From NCBI RefSeq assembly GCF_029835735.1, contig NZ_JAOEAL010000002.1:124001-188000 (forward strand): 64,000 nt of DNA, read 5' to 3'. Position 1 is the stretch's first letter, and each line of letters begins with the position of its first letter. The translations under genes and the position numbers were made by a program. Shown in pieces: positions 33,479 to 40,989 of the stretch. The notes beneath the pieces are model-generated. The model searched no databases, was not told the DNA's origin, and saw only the letters and a program-made list of their open reading frames with translations. This stretch comes from Shewanella sp. GD04112. Lineage in GTDB: Bacteria; Pseudomonadota; Gammaproteobacteria; Enterobacterales; Shewanellaceae.

Positions 33479-33742
33479 CTAACTGTGCTTTTGGGTGAGC
33501 AGTGACAATATGGTGCGCCTGATTGATTCGGTCTCACCAAATGTCGTTGGGATTGGGCAACGCAGAAGGGACTGTGCTGCCTCGGGGTGTTGCTGGATAT
33601 TCTCTGCGTTAATCTCAAATAAGTTGATGGCTAATCGCAGTGAGTGTGGGGTTTCACCCAGATTGTGAGTCTCAATAACCTGGGCTAGCTGGTTTTGTTC
33701 ACTCGCTGCCAACAACGCTTGTTCGATTTCCATGTCAGCCAT
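33479..33742 (-). CDS. Hypothetical small protein in the transfer operon
   Basis: I do not recognise this protein of about 87 residues (MADMEIEQALLAASEQNQLAQVIETHN...). It is acidic and helical with no membrane segment. ATG 33742 with GGGGAA upstream is preferred over TTG 33748, which would abut the stop of the trbI-like gene. Position alone ties it to conjugation. Confidence 0.6.
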   Translation of the reverse strand: MADMEIEQALLAASEQNQLAQVIETHNLGETPHSLRLAINLFEINAENIQQHPEAAQSLLRCPIPTTFGETESIRRTILSLLTQKHS

Positions 33743-33748
33743 AAACAA

Positions 33749-34303
33749 TTAATTCCCCGTCAGTTCCGTGGCCATCTGAAGCAGCTGCTGTGGCGATGGC
33801 GGTACTTTGCCTTCGTCTTGGTATTCGCTTCGAATTTGCTTAATGCGGAGCAACACCTCTGCTCTTGGGATCTCCATTTTGAACTCTTCAGGAATGCGCA
33901 GCGTCATGCTGCTATCGATGACGAGGTATCCCATGTCAAAGTAGAGCTGTCCCAGTTCTTGAGCCGCCGAGCTTAAATCCGCTTGGTTAACCGATTCCTT
34001 TGACCATTGCTGAAACATCTCACCTAAATCTGCTACTACGATTTTGGATTGAGTATTGGTTTGTTCGGCGCTTACGCCCGTGCCAAAGAAGCTCATGCCA
34101 AATTTCATCACGCCAAATAGCAGCACTAGGCCTGCCATCACCATGATCATTTTGACGGGGGACAAGCCCTGCGGAGCCGCGGGTGTCGCTGGCGTTGGCC
34201 CAGCGACGGATTGTGCAACCTCAGCGGGAGCGGCTTGCTCTGGCTCAGCCAGAGCGCCGATAGTCGGTTCCAATTTTTCAGAATTTACGTTTTCGGTTGT
34301 CAT
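33749..34303 (-). CDS. TrbI-like inner-membrane transfer protein (tentative)
   Basis: This 184-residue protein has an acidic Ala/Pro-rich N-terminus, one transmembrane helix (MIMVMAGLVLLFGVMKFGMSFFG, about 52-74) and a periplasmic part. The part starting KIVVADLGEMFQQW resembles the opening of F-type TrbI proteins, which help pilus extension and retraction. The gene lies directly after traB on the same strand (3 bp gap), where SXT/IncC elements carry traV. It has no lipobox, so it is not traV. The family call is by eye and moderate. Confidence 0.5.
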   Translation of the reverse strand: MTTENVNSEKLEPTIGALAEPEQAAPAEVAQSVAGPTPATPAAPQGLSPVKMIMVMAGLVLLFGVMKFGMSFFGTGVSAEQTNTQSKIVVADLGEMFQQWSKESVNQADLSSAAQELGQLYFDMGYLVIDSSMTLRIPEEFKMEIPRAEVLLRIKQIRSEYQDEGKVPPSPQQLLQMATELTGN

Positions 34304-34306
34304 TGC

Positions 34307-35665
34307 TTAACCCTTATATTTGAGGCTAACACCGCGTTGAACAATGAGGTCAACACCTTCAATACCGCCGTGCATTTCCAGATACGGTCTGGCTTCGTCG
34401 GCTAACTGCAGGTAGAAGTCAGCAATCTTGTCGAATGCGGTACTTGAGCCACCAGCAAGTGAGCTGGTCGCCGTGTTTTTGAAATAGGTGCCGTCATAAA
34501 CCACATCTCCAGACACTCGATTGGTCGCGGCTTGTGTGAGGGTTTGGGCGCCAGTGCCATAGATGCCTGCCCAGAAGGATTGCTTCACCACTTCACCGTA
34601 GAGTGTTACTAACTTGGCTGGGATACCGCTATGACCGTCTTGGCCTTGCACTGCGGCAATGAACGGCTGCTCAATCGCACGACCTCTCTGGTCGATACAG
34701 CTGATACTCTCAGCGCGGATTTCGACACGACGGGTACTGGCACTACCACGGGCCGCGCCAATCACGGTACAACCCACTAGATCGATAGTGAAACCGTTAG
34801 GCATCACCCCAACATCTACGATTTTTAATAACACTGGAGCTGGGTTTGATTGCGCCGATGAGCTGGTAGGTACATGTTGACCCGTAAGCAAGACGGTTGG
34901 TATCACTGTGCCAGCTGACAACCATGTCTCAGGCTCTTTTTCAGTTTTCTTGCTAGAACCTGTATTCTCTTGAGAAATCGCTTGTTTTGCTTTGGCTGCG
35001 ACTTGGGTTTTGGCTGTTGACGCATTACCAACATTTGCTTCAGCACCTGTCGCAGCGGCCTTACCTAAACTCACGTCACCACGGTTCATGGTTAAAGGCT
35101 TTGACACTGGCGGGGTCATGGCGACATTCGACTTAAGGCCTGCCATTGGGTCTAGGCTAAACTCGGTACTTGGCAATGAAGGTGCTTGCTGGGCGATATT
35201 TTCTGGTCGAGCTCCTTTCGCGCTCACACTGTCTCGTGCTGTTGCGGCATTTTTGCTTTGTTGTTCAACCAGCATTTGCATTTGATGCGCGATGGTCTCG
35301 AGGCGCTTTTGTGATTCAAGCTGAGACATTTGCAGGGTATCGACCTGTTGCTGAATTCGCTTTTCACTAGCTTTTTGCTCGGTGTACTGTGCATCAATCG
35401 CTTTTTCACGCTCTTGAATTTTCTTTCGCATCGCTATGAGCTGGCCGGAAGTCTGGGTGGACTCCAAGCGCTCGCTCCCCATGGTACTCATAAACATAGG
35501 CTTCGCTCTGGCTGGGATTGAGCTGACAGGGGTTTTCGGCGCTGAAGGGAAAATGGCTTCAGCCACAAGATAAGCAGGTATTGCCAATATCACGATTAAC
35601 GCGATAGTGCGCTGATTCGACGGAAGCGCAAGCCACTTGCTTTTTAAATCCTGTAACGCTTGCAT
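34307..35665 (-). CDS. traB: TraB, type IV secretion VirB10-like scaffold
   Basis: This 452-residue component of the transfer-channel core complex spans inner and outer membranes. A short cytoplasmic segment and one transmembrane helix (TIALIVILAIPAYLVAEAIF, about 20-39) precede a coiled coil (about 70-140) and a Ser/Ala-rich linker. The C-terminal VirB10 beta-barrel domain (about 255-430) contains GFTIDLVGCTVIGAARGSASTRRVEIR and the antenna region KQSFWAGIYGTG. Order traL-traE-traK-traB is the standard F/SXT order. The gene starts 1 bp after the traK stop. Confidence 0.92.
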   Translation of the reverse strand: MQALQDLKSKWLALPSNQRTIALIVILAIPAYLVAEAIFPSAPKTPVSSIPARAKPMFMSTMGSERLESTQTSGQLIAMRKKIQEREKAIDAQYTEQKASEKRIQQQVDTLQMSQLESQKRLETIAHQMQMLVEQQSKNAATARDSVSAKGARPENIAQQAPSLPSTEFSLDPMAGLKSNVAMTPPVSKPLTMNRGDVSLGKAAATGAEANVGNASTAKTQVAAKAKQAISQENTGSSKKTEKEPETWLSAGTVIPTVLLTGQHVPTSSSAQSNPAPVLLKIVDVGVMPNGFTIDLVGCTVIGAARGSASTRRVEIRAESISCIDQRGRAIEQPFIAAVQGQDGHSGIPAKLVTLYGEVVKQSFWAGIYGTGAQTLTQAATNRVSGDVVYDGTYFKNTATSSLAGGSSTAFDKIADFYLQLADEARPYLEMHGGIEGVDLIVQRGVSLKYKG

Positions 35666-35666
35666 G

Positions 35667-36926
35667 TTAACCTCCTACACGACTACGACGTGGAACTTTC
35701 ATTTGGCGCTCGAAGTAGCTGCGGTCACGCAGAATGTACACTTCGGTGCTTTCCCTTGGGCCTAATGTCGCTTTATCTAACACACCAACGGCCATCACAT
35801 CTTCACGACCAGGCCCCATGCAGGCCTCGTCGCGGAATGAACGTAAGCCATTGACATCGTTTCTGACCTCCATGATGTCAACGACCAATTTGGATCCAAT
35901 TAAGCGTTGTTTCACTTCATGGTAAAGTGGGAGCATTTGGCGAATATCGCACGGGTAACGCACTTCCGCCGGAATGGTGTCACCTTCAAGTAGTTCGTAA
36001 CCTGCCGGAACTTCGGCTTTGGCCACAACTTCCAGTAACGTCATTACATCGTCAACATGGCTGTCAGCGACGGGCTGGTTATTAGCAATACGCTCACGCT
36101 CTGCTTGTTTTGCCGATTCCAGCTCCTTAGCTGCGTTCTCGCTGTAGATAGACACGGCTTGCAAAGCTGCATTGCGTTGACTCGCGTTATAGCTAACGGT
36201 TAACTCCACGAGCACTGGCGGGACGTTTAATGGCACCAAGTAGAGTGATACTGCGGTCTCTGGTGCGCCATCTTCTTCAACTATCAAGTCAATCGCGCCA
36301 GCGTTAACGCCAGGTGTGACGTACACAAAACCTTGCTCACCGTAAACCAGCGCCGCATCACTCGGTACTGACGTGGTGATTTTGGCGTTTTTGAACGAGG
36401 TCGCGATTCGGTTAGTGGTTGACAGCGAAATTGGCAATGTCGTTGTGCCACCGGCTTTCAATGCAATCACTTGATGGCTTTTGTACTGCTTGCGTAAGTA
36501 GTCCATTGAGTCATCACGACGGCTAATGACTTCTCCGGCATTGGCAGGGGAGATCGCCGTCGGATTAACAGGGCTCGCGCCGCCGTAAGTGGGGACTTGT
36601 TGATGATCTGCCTGTTGCATCGGTTGCTGCGATGGCGGCTGGGTCACTGGCTGTTGATAGAGCGCTTGTTCATTGGGCGAAACCGATAATGCAGTTTGGG
36701 TACCAATTTCTTGGCTCGTATCGATGGCCAGAGGTTGATTCGCATAAGGGCTGTTTAATTCAGCCTGTAGCTTTTCTTCTGCTTGATTGAAATCAGTACC
36801 CAAAACAGGTACTCGTTGCGGATTCACCGATTCAGTCGGTAACGAATAAATGTCATCGTCAGCCGCAAAAGCAGGAGCGATCATTAATGAAAGAAGGATT
36901 GCAGTTGAAAGGGGTCTTTTATTCAT
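35667..36926 (-). CDS. traK: TraK, type IV secretion VirB9-like secretin
   Basis: This periplasmic/outer-membrane core component has an N-terminal signal peptide (MNKRPLSTAILLSLMIAPAFA) followed by a Gln/Pro-rich linker with QQPVTQPPSQQPMQQ. The TraK secretin-like domain starts near 135 (VIALKAGGTTTLPISLSTTNRIAT). The total, about 419 residues, is long compared with F TraK and similar to SXT-type proteins. ATG 36926 gives a clean signal peptide; GTG 36935 overlaps the traE stop. It partners with TraB and a lipoprotein TraV, which is not in this window. Confidence 0.9.
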   Translation of the reverse strand: MNKRPLSTAILLSLMIAPAFAADDDIYSLPTESVNPQRVPVLGTDFNQAEEKLQAELNSPYANQPLAIDTSQEIGTQTALSVSPNEQALYQQPVTQPPSQQPMQQADHQQVPTYGGASPVNPTAISPANAGEVISRRDDSMDYLRKQYKSHQVIALKAGGTTTLPISLSTTNRIATSFKNAKITTSVPSDAALVYGEQGFVYVTPGVNAGAIDLIVEEDGAPETAVSLYLVPLNVPPVLVELTVSYNASQRNAALQAVSIYSENAAKELESAKQAERERIANNQPVADSHVDDVMTLLEVVAKAEVPAGYELLEGDTIPAEVRYPCDIRQMLPLYHEVKQRLIGSKLVVDIMEVRNDVNGLRSFRDEACMGPGREDVMAVGVLDKATLGPRESTEVYILRDRSYFERQMKVPRRSRVGG

Positions 36927-36931
36927 AGGTC

Positions 36932-37588
36932 TCACCGTGACTCGATTTTAATCACACTGTCTTTATCCAAGGCCGTTGTTGCGTTTTTACCTTGGAGAAT
37001 TTCACGCTCACGTTGAGCAGGGTTAACAGCAGCTGGATATTGTTGAATATCCAGAATCATGGGATTGCCGTTTCGGATCCCGATTTTTAATTCAAAGGTG
37101 TATGCAGTAGTATCAGCTGCGCCTGTTTTTAATGAGATTGTGGTTTGTTCACCCACAACCCATACGTAATCTGTGACAGATGAATATATCGCGTCAGACG
37201 GGACGAACTTCTGACTAACACCCCTAAGCGCCATTTCTTCGATAGCTGCGGCCATCGTCGCTTCCGCTTCATCGGGGTTAAGTTCTAACGGGATCATCTT
37301 GGTCACCCTGTCGATGACGAACTTAGCATTCTTGGGGGTGATGTTGCCGATAATGGTTGCAATCATCAGGCCCCATTGGATTTTGAATTCTTGAGTCACG
37401 CTATTGCCGTTCATGACAATCGGCTCTTTAAAGTCGTTCGGCATGACAATGACTTCGGTCTGCTTGGTCATCACCATGAACAGCAAAAGCACCACGCTAA
37501 TGCTTAGTGCCAGATTAGAACGACCTATGTTTTTGTTAGAGATATTGAGATTGTCGTAACTCTCTTTAATCTTCGATTTCCAAAGCAT
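36932..37588 (-). CDS. traE: TraE, type IV secretion VirB8-like protein
   Basis: This 218-residue inner-membrane assembly protein has one transmembrane helix near residues 26-40 (LALSISVVLLLFMVM). The periplasmic TraE domain has TEVIVMPNDFKEPIVMNGN and ends with the NATTALDKDSVIKIESR tail. It lies between traL and traK with gaps of about 10 bp or overlap, as in F and SXT. It should nucleate assembly of the channel. Confidence 0.92.
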   Translation of the reverse strand: MLWKSKIKESYDNLNISNKNIGRSNLALSISVVLLLFMVMTKQTEVIVMPNDFKEPIVMNGNSVTQEFKIQWGLMIATIIGNITPKNAKFVIDRVTKMIPLELNPDEAEATMAAAIEEMALRGVSQKFVPSDAIYSSVTDYVWVVGEQTTISLKTGAADTTAYTFELKIGIRNGNPMILDIQQYPAAVNPAQREREILQGKNATTALDKDSVIKIESR

Positions 37589-37597
37589 GTTGACCTC

Positions 37598-37882
37598 TTA
37601 CTTAATTAATCGACGAATGGCTGGTGACATGAGGGTTTCCGGCCCTTTGGAAATCCACAAACCGTTTACCCATAACAGATGCTTTAATACGCCACGCCCA
37701 AACTTTTTAAACAGTGTTTCTACTACGGCCATGCTGGTAATTGCCGCGATAATGCCTAAGTTGATGTGACCTGATGCAAGACCAAAAACCATCACAATCA
37801 CCGCCAGCTTGATTGAGTCCCAGTGGATAGTTCCAACTTTGATAGCGCCGTTACAACGCTTAGGAAATCTCGCTTCACTCAT
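37598..37882 (-). CDS. traL: TraL, pilus assembly protein (VirB3-like)
   Basis: This 94-residue inner-membrane protein belongs to the TraL family. A positively charged start (EARFPKRCNG) precedes WDSIKLAVIVMVFGLASGHINLGIIAAITSMAVVETLFKKFGRG, which has one or two membrane segments. The gene is separated from the upstream pilin gene by a terminator-like hairpin, so its expression depends on read-through or a separate promoter. Confidence 0.88.
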   Translation of the reverse strand: MSEARFPKRCNGAIKVGTIHWDSIKLAVIVMVFGLASGHINLGIIAAITSMAVVETLFKKFGRGVLKHLLWVNGLWISKGPETLMSPAIRRLIK

Positions 37883-37895
37883 GTCTCACCCCTTG

Positions 37896-37928
37896 AAAAA
37901 AAAGGGTGCATATAAGATTGCACCCTTC
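37896..37928 (-). terminator. Terminator/attenuator after the pilin gene
   Basis: On the minus strand, AAGGGTGCA...TGCACCCTT forms a 9-bp stem with an 8-nt loop, directly followed by a run of eight T. It sits between the pilin stop and traL. An intrinsic terminator here would let the pilin be made in excess over the assembly proteins. Confidence 0.8.
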
Positions 37929-37953
37929 CTTGATACCGCAAAAATTGTCGCTA

Positions 37954-38352
37954 TTAGTGAACTAGGCCAGCTTTCAGCGCTTCTACGGTTACAGTTAAAC
38001 TGCCGTCGATAGTTGTAGGAGCGTTAGCTAGTACCAGAATTATGACTACAGATGCTAAGAAACCAATTAGGTTTGGTTTAATCATTGAGAATGCGATAGT
38101 GCCTAAAATCGACAAACCCATGATTGCCTTAGCAGGCGCACCCGTCATTAAACCCTTTACCTCGTCCCACATTTGGTCGAAGAAAGTGTGTAGGGTCGCG
38201 CCAGATGCTGATACCGCACTTGCTTCTCCAGCAAACAGCAATGAGCAACCTACCGCGACAACGATAAGTGCGAAAAACGCTCTTACGGCAACAGGGGCTT
38301 CTTTAAACTGCTGGATCAGTCCTTTCTTTTCGGTTTTAGCGCTTTGGTTCAT
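37954..38352 (-). CDS. traA: Conjugative pilin (TraA-like)
   Basis: This 132-residue propilin has a long leader (to about residue 48) that ends at a signal-peptidase-like site in GEASAVSASG. The mature part of about 85 residues has two hydrophobic segments (KAIMGLSILGTIAFSM and LIGFLASVVIILVLA), the usual F-type pilin arrangement. It lies between traJ (DUF4400) and traL. In SXT the pilin gene follows traV, so its position here is different. It is bracketed by a hairpin upstream and a terminator downstream, which suggests independent, high-level expression. Confidence 0.8.
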   Translation of the reverse strand: MNQSAKTEKKGLIQQFKEAPVAVRAFFALIVVAVGCSLLFAGEASAVSASGATLHTFFDQMWDEVKGLMTGAPAKAIMGLSILGTIAFSMIKPNLIGFLASVVIILVLANAPTTIDGSLTVTVEALKAGLVH

Positions 38353-38424
38353 TGTGGATCTCCGTTAAATGTGACGGTCAAATTTTAACTGTTTGCTTGT
38401 TACTGTCAACACGTTATTTATAAA

Positions 38425-38456
38425 GCGTGTGCTATCTATATTAAAGATGGCACACG
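38425..38456 (-). terminator. Hairpin upstream of the pilin gene
   Basis: CGTGTGC (38425-38431) pairs with GCACACG (38450-38456), extended inside by ATCT/AGAT. It lies 11 bp after the traJ stop and about 70 bp before the pilin start. Only a weak T-rich stretch follows, so it may be a processing site or a terminator for the upstream operon. Confidence 0.5.
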
Positions 38457-38466
38457 GAAGAGGGGG

Positions 38467-39102
38467 TTACATGTTCTTCGCGCTGTTAGCCAAGGTGGTT
38501 TTCAACAACCAACCGATAATGACTGCGGCGAATAGTGGAAATAGCGGGAATATCTCATTGGAGATTAACGCAGGGGTAATGCAGTAAAGCTCTAACAGAA
38601 TTGCGACCAATATCCCTGACCAGAGCGCAACCCTGAAGTAACCCGTCGAAGGCGCCGTAAACTCATGCTGCTTAATTTTCCGCTGCATCAATCCGTCAAC
38701 CGCTGACGCGGCTATCAAACCAATGGCCATCCAGAACCAGAAAATCAGCAGGGATACTCTCAGTAAACACTGATACCAAATGGTTTTGATGTTTTGAGCA
38801 ATCCGTGTAAGCGGTGTACGCCACAACTGGTCCCCCTTTAAGCCAGTGTCTTGGTGATACTGGTCGATGAACGCGGCTAAACCAGATTCCACCATCGTCG
38901 CTTCGTACCAACCCTTCGCCCTGAACACCACAACCTTTGTCGCCTCAGTGCTAATGGCCTTTTCGATATTTGAGATTTCCTTTCGTAACATCTCGTTATG
39001 CTCTTGGGGCTGCATGAAAATCAGTACATAAATACTGATTAATGCCCCAGCCGCTAAAATCAACCTGCCGTGCAGGGTCTTACTCTCAACTACATCGTCC
39101 AT
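38467..39102 (-). CDS. traJ: DUF4400 transfer protein (SXT TraJ-like)
   Basis: This integral membrane protein of about 211 residues has a helix near residues 14-32, two near 117-135 and 160-180, and one near 185-200. A periplasmic segment contains EISNIEKAISTEATKVVVFRAKGWYEA. It matches the DUF4400 family found directly downstream of the coupling-protein gene in SXT/R391 and IncC elements, and here too it follows traD. Unlike F TraJ it is not a regulator. ATG 39102 is preferred over GTG 39111. Confidence 0.75.
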   Translation of the reverse strand: MDDVVESKTLHGRLILAAGALISIYVLIFMQPQEHNEMLRKEISNIEKAISTEATKVVVFRAKGWYEATMVESGLAAFIDQYHQDTGLKGDQLWRTPLTRIAQNIKTIWYQCLLRVSLLIFWFWMAIGLIAASAVDGLMQRKIKQHEFTAPSTGYFRVALWSGILVAILLELYCITPALISNEIFPLFPLFAAVIIGWLLKTTLANSAKNM

Positions 39103-39114
39103 AATCAACACTCA

Positions 39115-40989
39115 CTACAGTAAAATCGGAATACGACATTGATAGGTCTTACCGTTGGCCAGACGTGCGACGTACTGCAACTTAGGTAATTCCGACATCA
39201 ATGAAAGAGGGTACGCTGGCTTGTCAGCTTCCATAATCCGCTCACCCACCGAGCCCGAGAAGTTATGGAGCTTACTGGTCGAATCGGTGTTAGAGCTTAA
39301 CTGCCATTGCTTTGACTTAATTGGATACTCCGGGAGTAGCGCCGCAAATCGCTCCCTGGTGATATCATCTCGAGCTCGCAGACAGAACCAGTTAGCGGTT
39401 AAAGACAGGACCCGGCTCGCTACTGCTTCACCGGCTTTATCAATCAAATCGGGAACACCCTGCGTAGATAGGTGCAATTCAAAGCCTGCACCACGACCCA
39501 TCGCTGCTAAGTTAATTAGGCCGTCGGAGAGTGCAGAGTGGATTTCGTCACCAAACACCGACACACGCACCCCTTTTCCGCCTTCGTAGTTGTAACGTGA
39601 AGCAGCTGCCGCGCAGGTATCCTCCATAATGAGTTTCGATGTAGCTGCTGAAATTGCAGGATTACCCGATGAATCGGTGGCGATGTACAACACGCCGCCC
39701 GTATCAATGAATTTCTTGATGTCGATAATAGGACGCTCGTCTTCCGTATCATTCGGGTCAGGGCTTAACATCTTGTCCAGCGGCGCAGCGGTTAACTGGG
39801 TTAACATCGGCTTGGTGGTCGCTAACATCTTACTTTGGTGAGATTGGTCGTGCGTTAAGAAACCAATAAAACTCGATACCGCGTCTTCACCTTTGTCGTC
39901 AGGGATTAACACCTGTTGGTAGCGCATGATTAAACCCTGTAGCAAACTGCCGCGGCCTTCCTCGGCAATTTGGGTCGCCATGTTCGCGTACCAATCTGGC
40001 CCGTAATGCATAGTCATAATCTTGCTTAAGGCTGCTAGGGCTAATTCGCTTTTGCGGTTTAGCATGTAATCAGCGACCATTTTGATTGATGGTCGCTTAC
40101 CGATAAAACGTAATGCTTCAGCCGTGACGTAGAATGAGTCCCAGGCATAGGAGCGAAAACCCTCAGAGCTTCCTGAACCTTTTTCTAGGACGTTAGCTAA
40201 GCGCGATGCAATCTCGGTCGTCACTGTAAAGTTCACCAGTGGGTCGATACGCACCGACTGACTTGGCTCAGCAATGTTGAAGTAATAAAACGGGACGCCT
40301 AAACGCTTCGCTTCTGCGCGTAATCTGTTCTTCCAGTTTGGATCGTTCTTAGGGTCTAACACTAATACAGAGTTACCACGGTAAAGGGCGCCAACACTGT
40401 TAAGCGTTAACATCGTTGTTTTACCCGCACCTGGTAATCCGGTGTAGAAACTGTGAGACCAGAATAGCGACGCATCCAGCCACAAATCCTGCTCGTCACC
40501 ACACCCCTGAATCCACGGCCGACCTTCTAATTTCTCGGTATCTGCTTCGACTTTCTTCAGTGCTCTTCGCACTGCCCAAGGCAAGAAACCCTTAGCGTGT
40601 TCTGGGCGTTTACCCACCAGCTGATAAGCTCGGTTTGCTTCGGTGATCGTCCACTCAAAGCCGCGACCAAAGAAGGCCTTATCCCTCTGGGTTTTGCTCA
40701 GCGCCCACAAAGCGCTAGATTCAACGAAGTATTGATAGTTGTAGACCAGCTTAACCTGCCGACGGATTTGCGGTAAGGCTTCTTTTAAACGCTTAACAGA
40801 CATACCAGCTGTGGCCGCAATAACTGAAACTGCAACCAGCGATACATCGTGTCCACTCACCCCGTGGTATACCCACGAGCCTGCCGTGAACAAGGAAGCT
40901 CCAGCCCAAGCATAACTGGATTTAATTTCATATATCGGCCTATACATGTTTTCCATGAACAAGCCGTTGGTCTCGATGCTTTTACTCAT
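39115..40989 (-). CDS. traD: TraD, type IV coupling protein
   Basis: This 624-residue VirD4/TraD-type ATPase hands the relaxase-DNA complex to the secretion channel. Two N-terminal membrane helices lie near 25-60. Walker A FYTGLPGAGKTTML is near residue 187, with LVLDPKNDP after it. Walker B VSVFGDEIHSAL lies near 480, with STQGVPDL after. It overlaps traI by 8 nt. The short C-terminus fits the SXT/IncC type rather than the long F TraD. Confidence 0.93.
   Translation of the reverse strand: MSKSIETNGLFMENMYRPIYEIKSSYAWAGASLFTAGSWVYHGVSGHDVSLVAVSVIAATAGMSVKRLKEALPQIRRQVKLVYNYQYFVESSALWALSKTQRDKAFFGRGFEWTITEANRAYQLVGKRPEHAKGFLPWAVRRALKKVEADTEKLEGRPWIQGCGDEQDLWLDASLFWSHSFYTGLPGAGKTTMLTLNSVGALYRGNSVLVLDPKNDPNWKNRLRAEAKRLGVPFYYFNIAEPSQSVRIDPLVNFTVTTEIASRLANVLEKGSGSSEGFRSYAWDSFYVTAEALRFIGKRPSIKMVADYMLNRKSELALAALSKIMTMHYGPDWYANMATQIAEEGRGSLLQGLIMRYQQVLIPDDKGEDAVSSFIGFLTHDQSHQSKMLATTKPMLTQLTAAPLDKMLSPDPNDTEDERPIIDIKKFIDTGGVLYIATDSSGNPAISAATSKLIMEDTCAAAASRYNYEGGKGVRVSVFGDEIHSALSDGLINLAAMGRGAGFELHLSTQGVPDLIDKAGEAVASRVLSLTANWFCLRARDDITRERFAALLPEYPIKSKQWQLSSNTDSTSKLHNFSGSVGERIMEADKPAYPLSLMSELPKLQYVARLANGKTYQCRIPILL

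Noticed and set aside
39589..39596. GTTGTAAC core in traD and its reverse (GTTACAAC) at 62661-62668 as Ter sites
   Set aside because: Flanking bases do not fit the E. coli Ter consensus and both lie inside coding sequence. Chance matches of 8 bp are expected in 64 kb.
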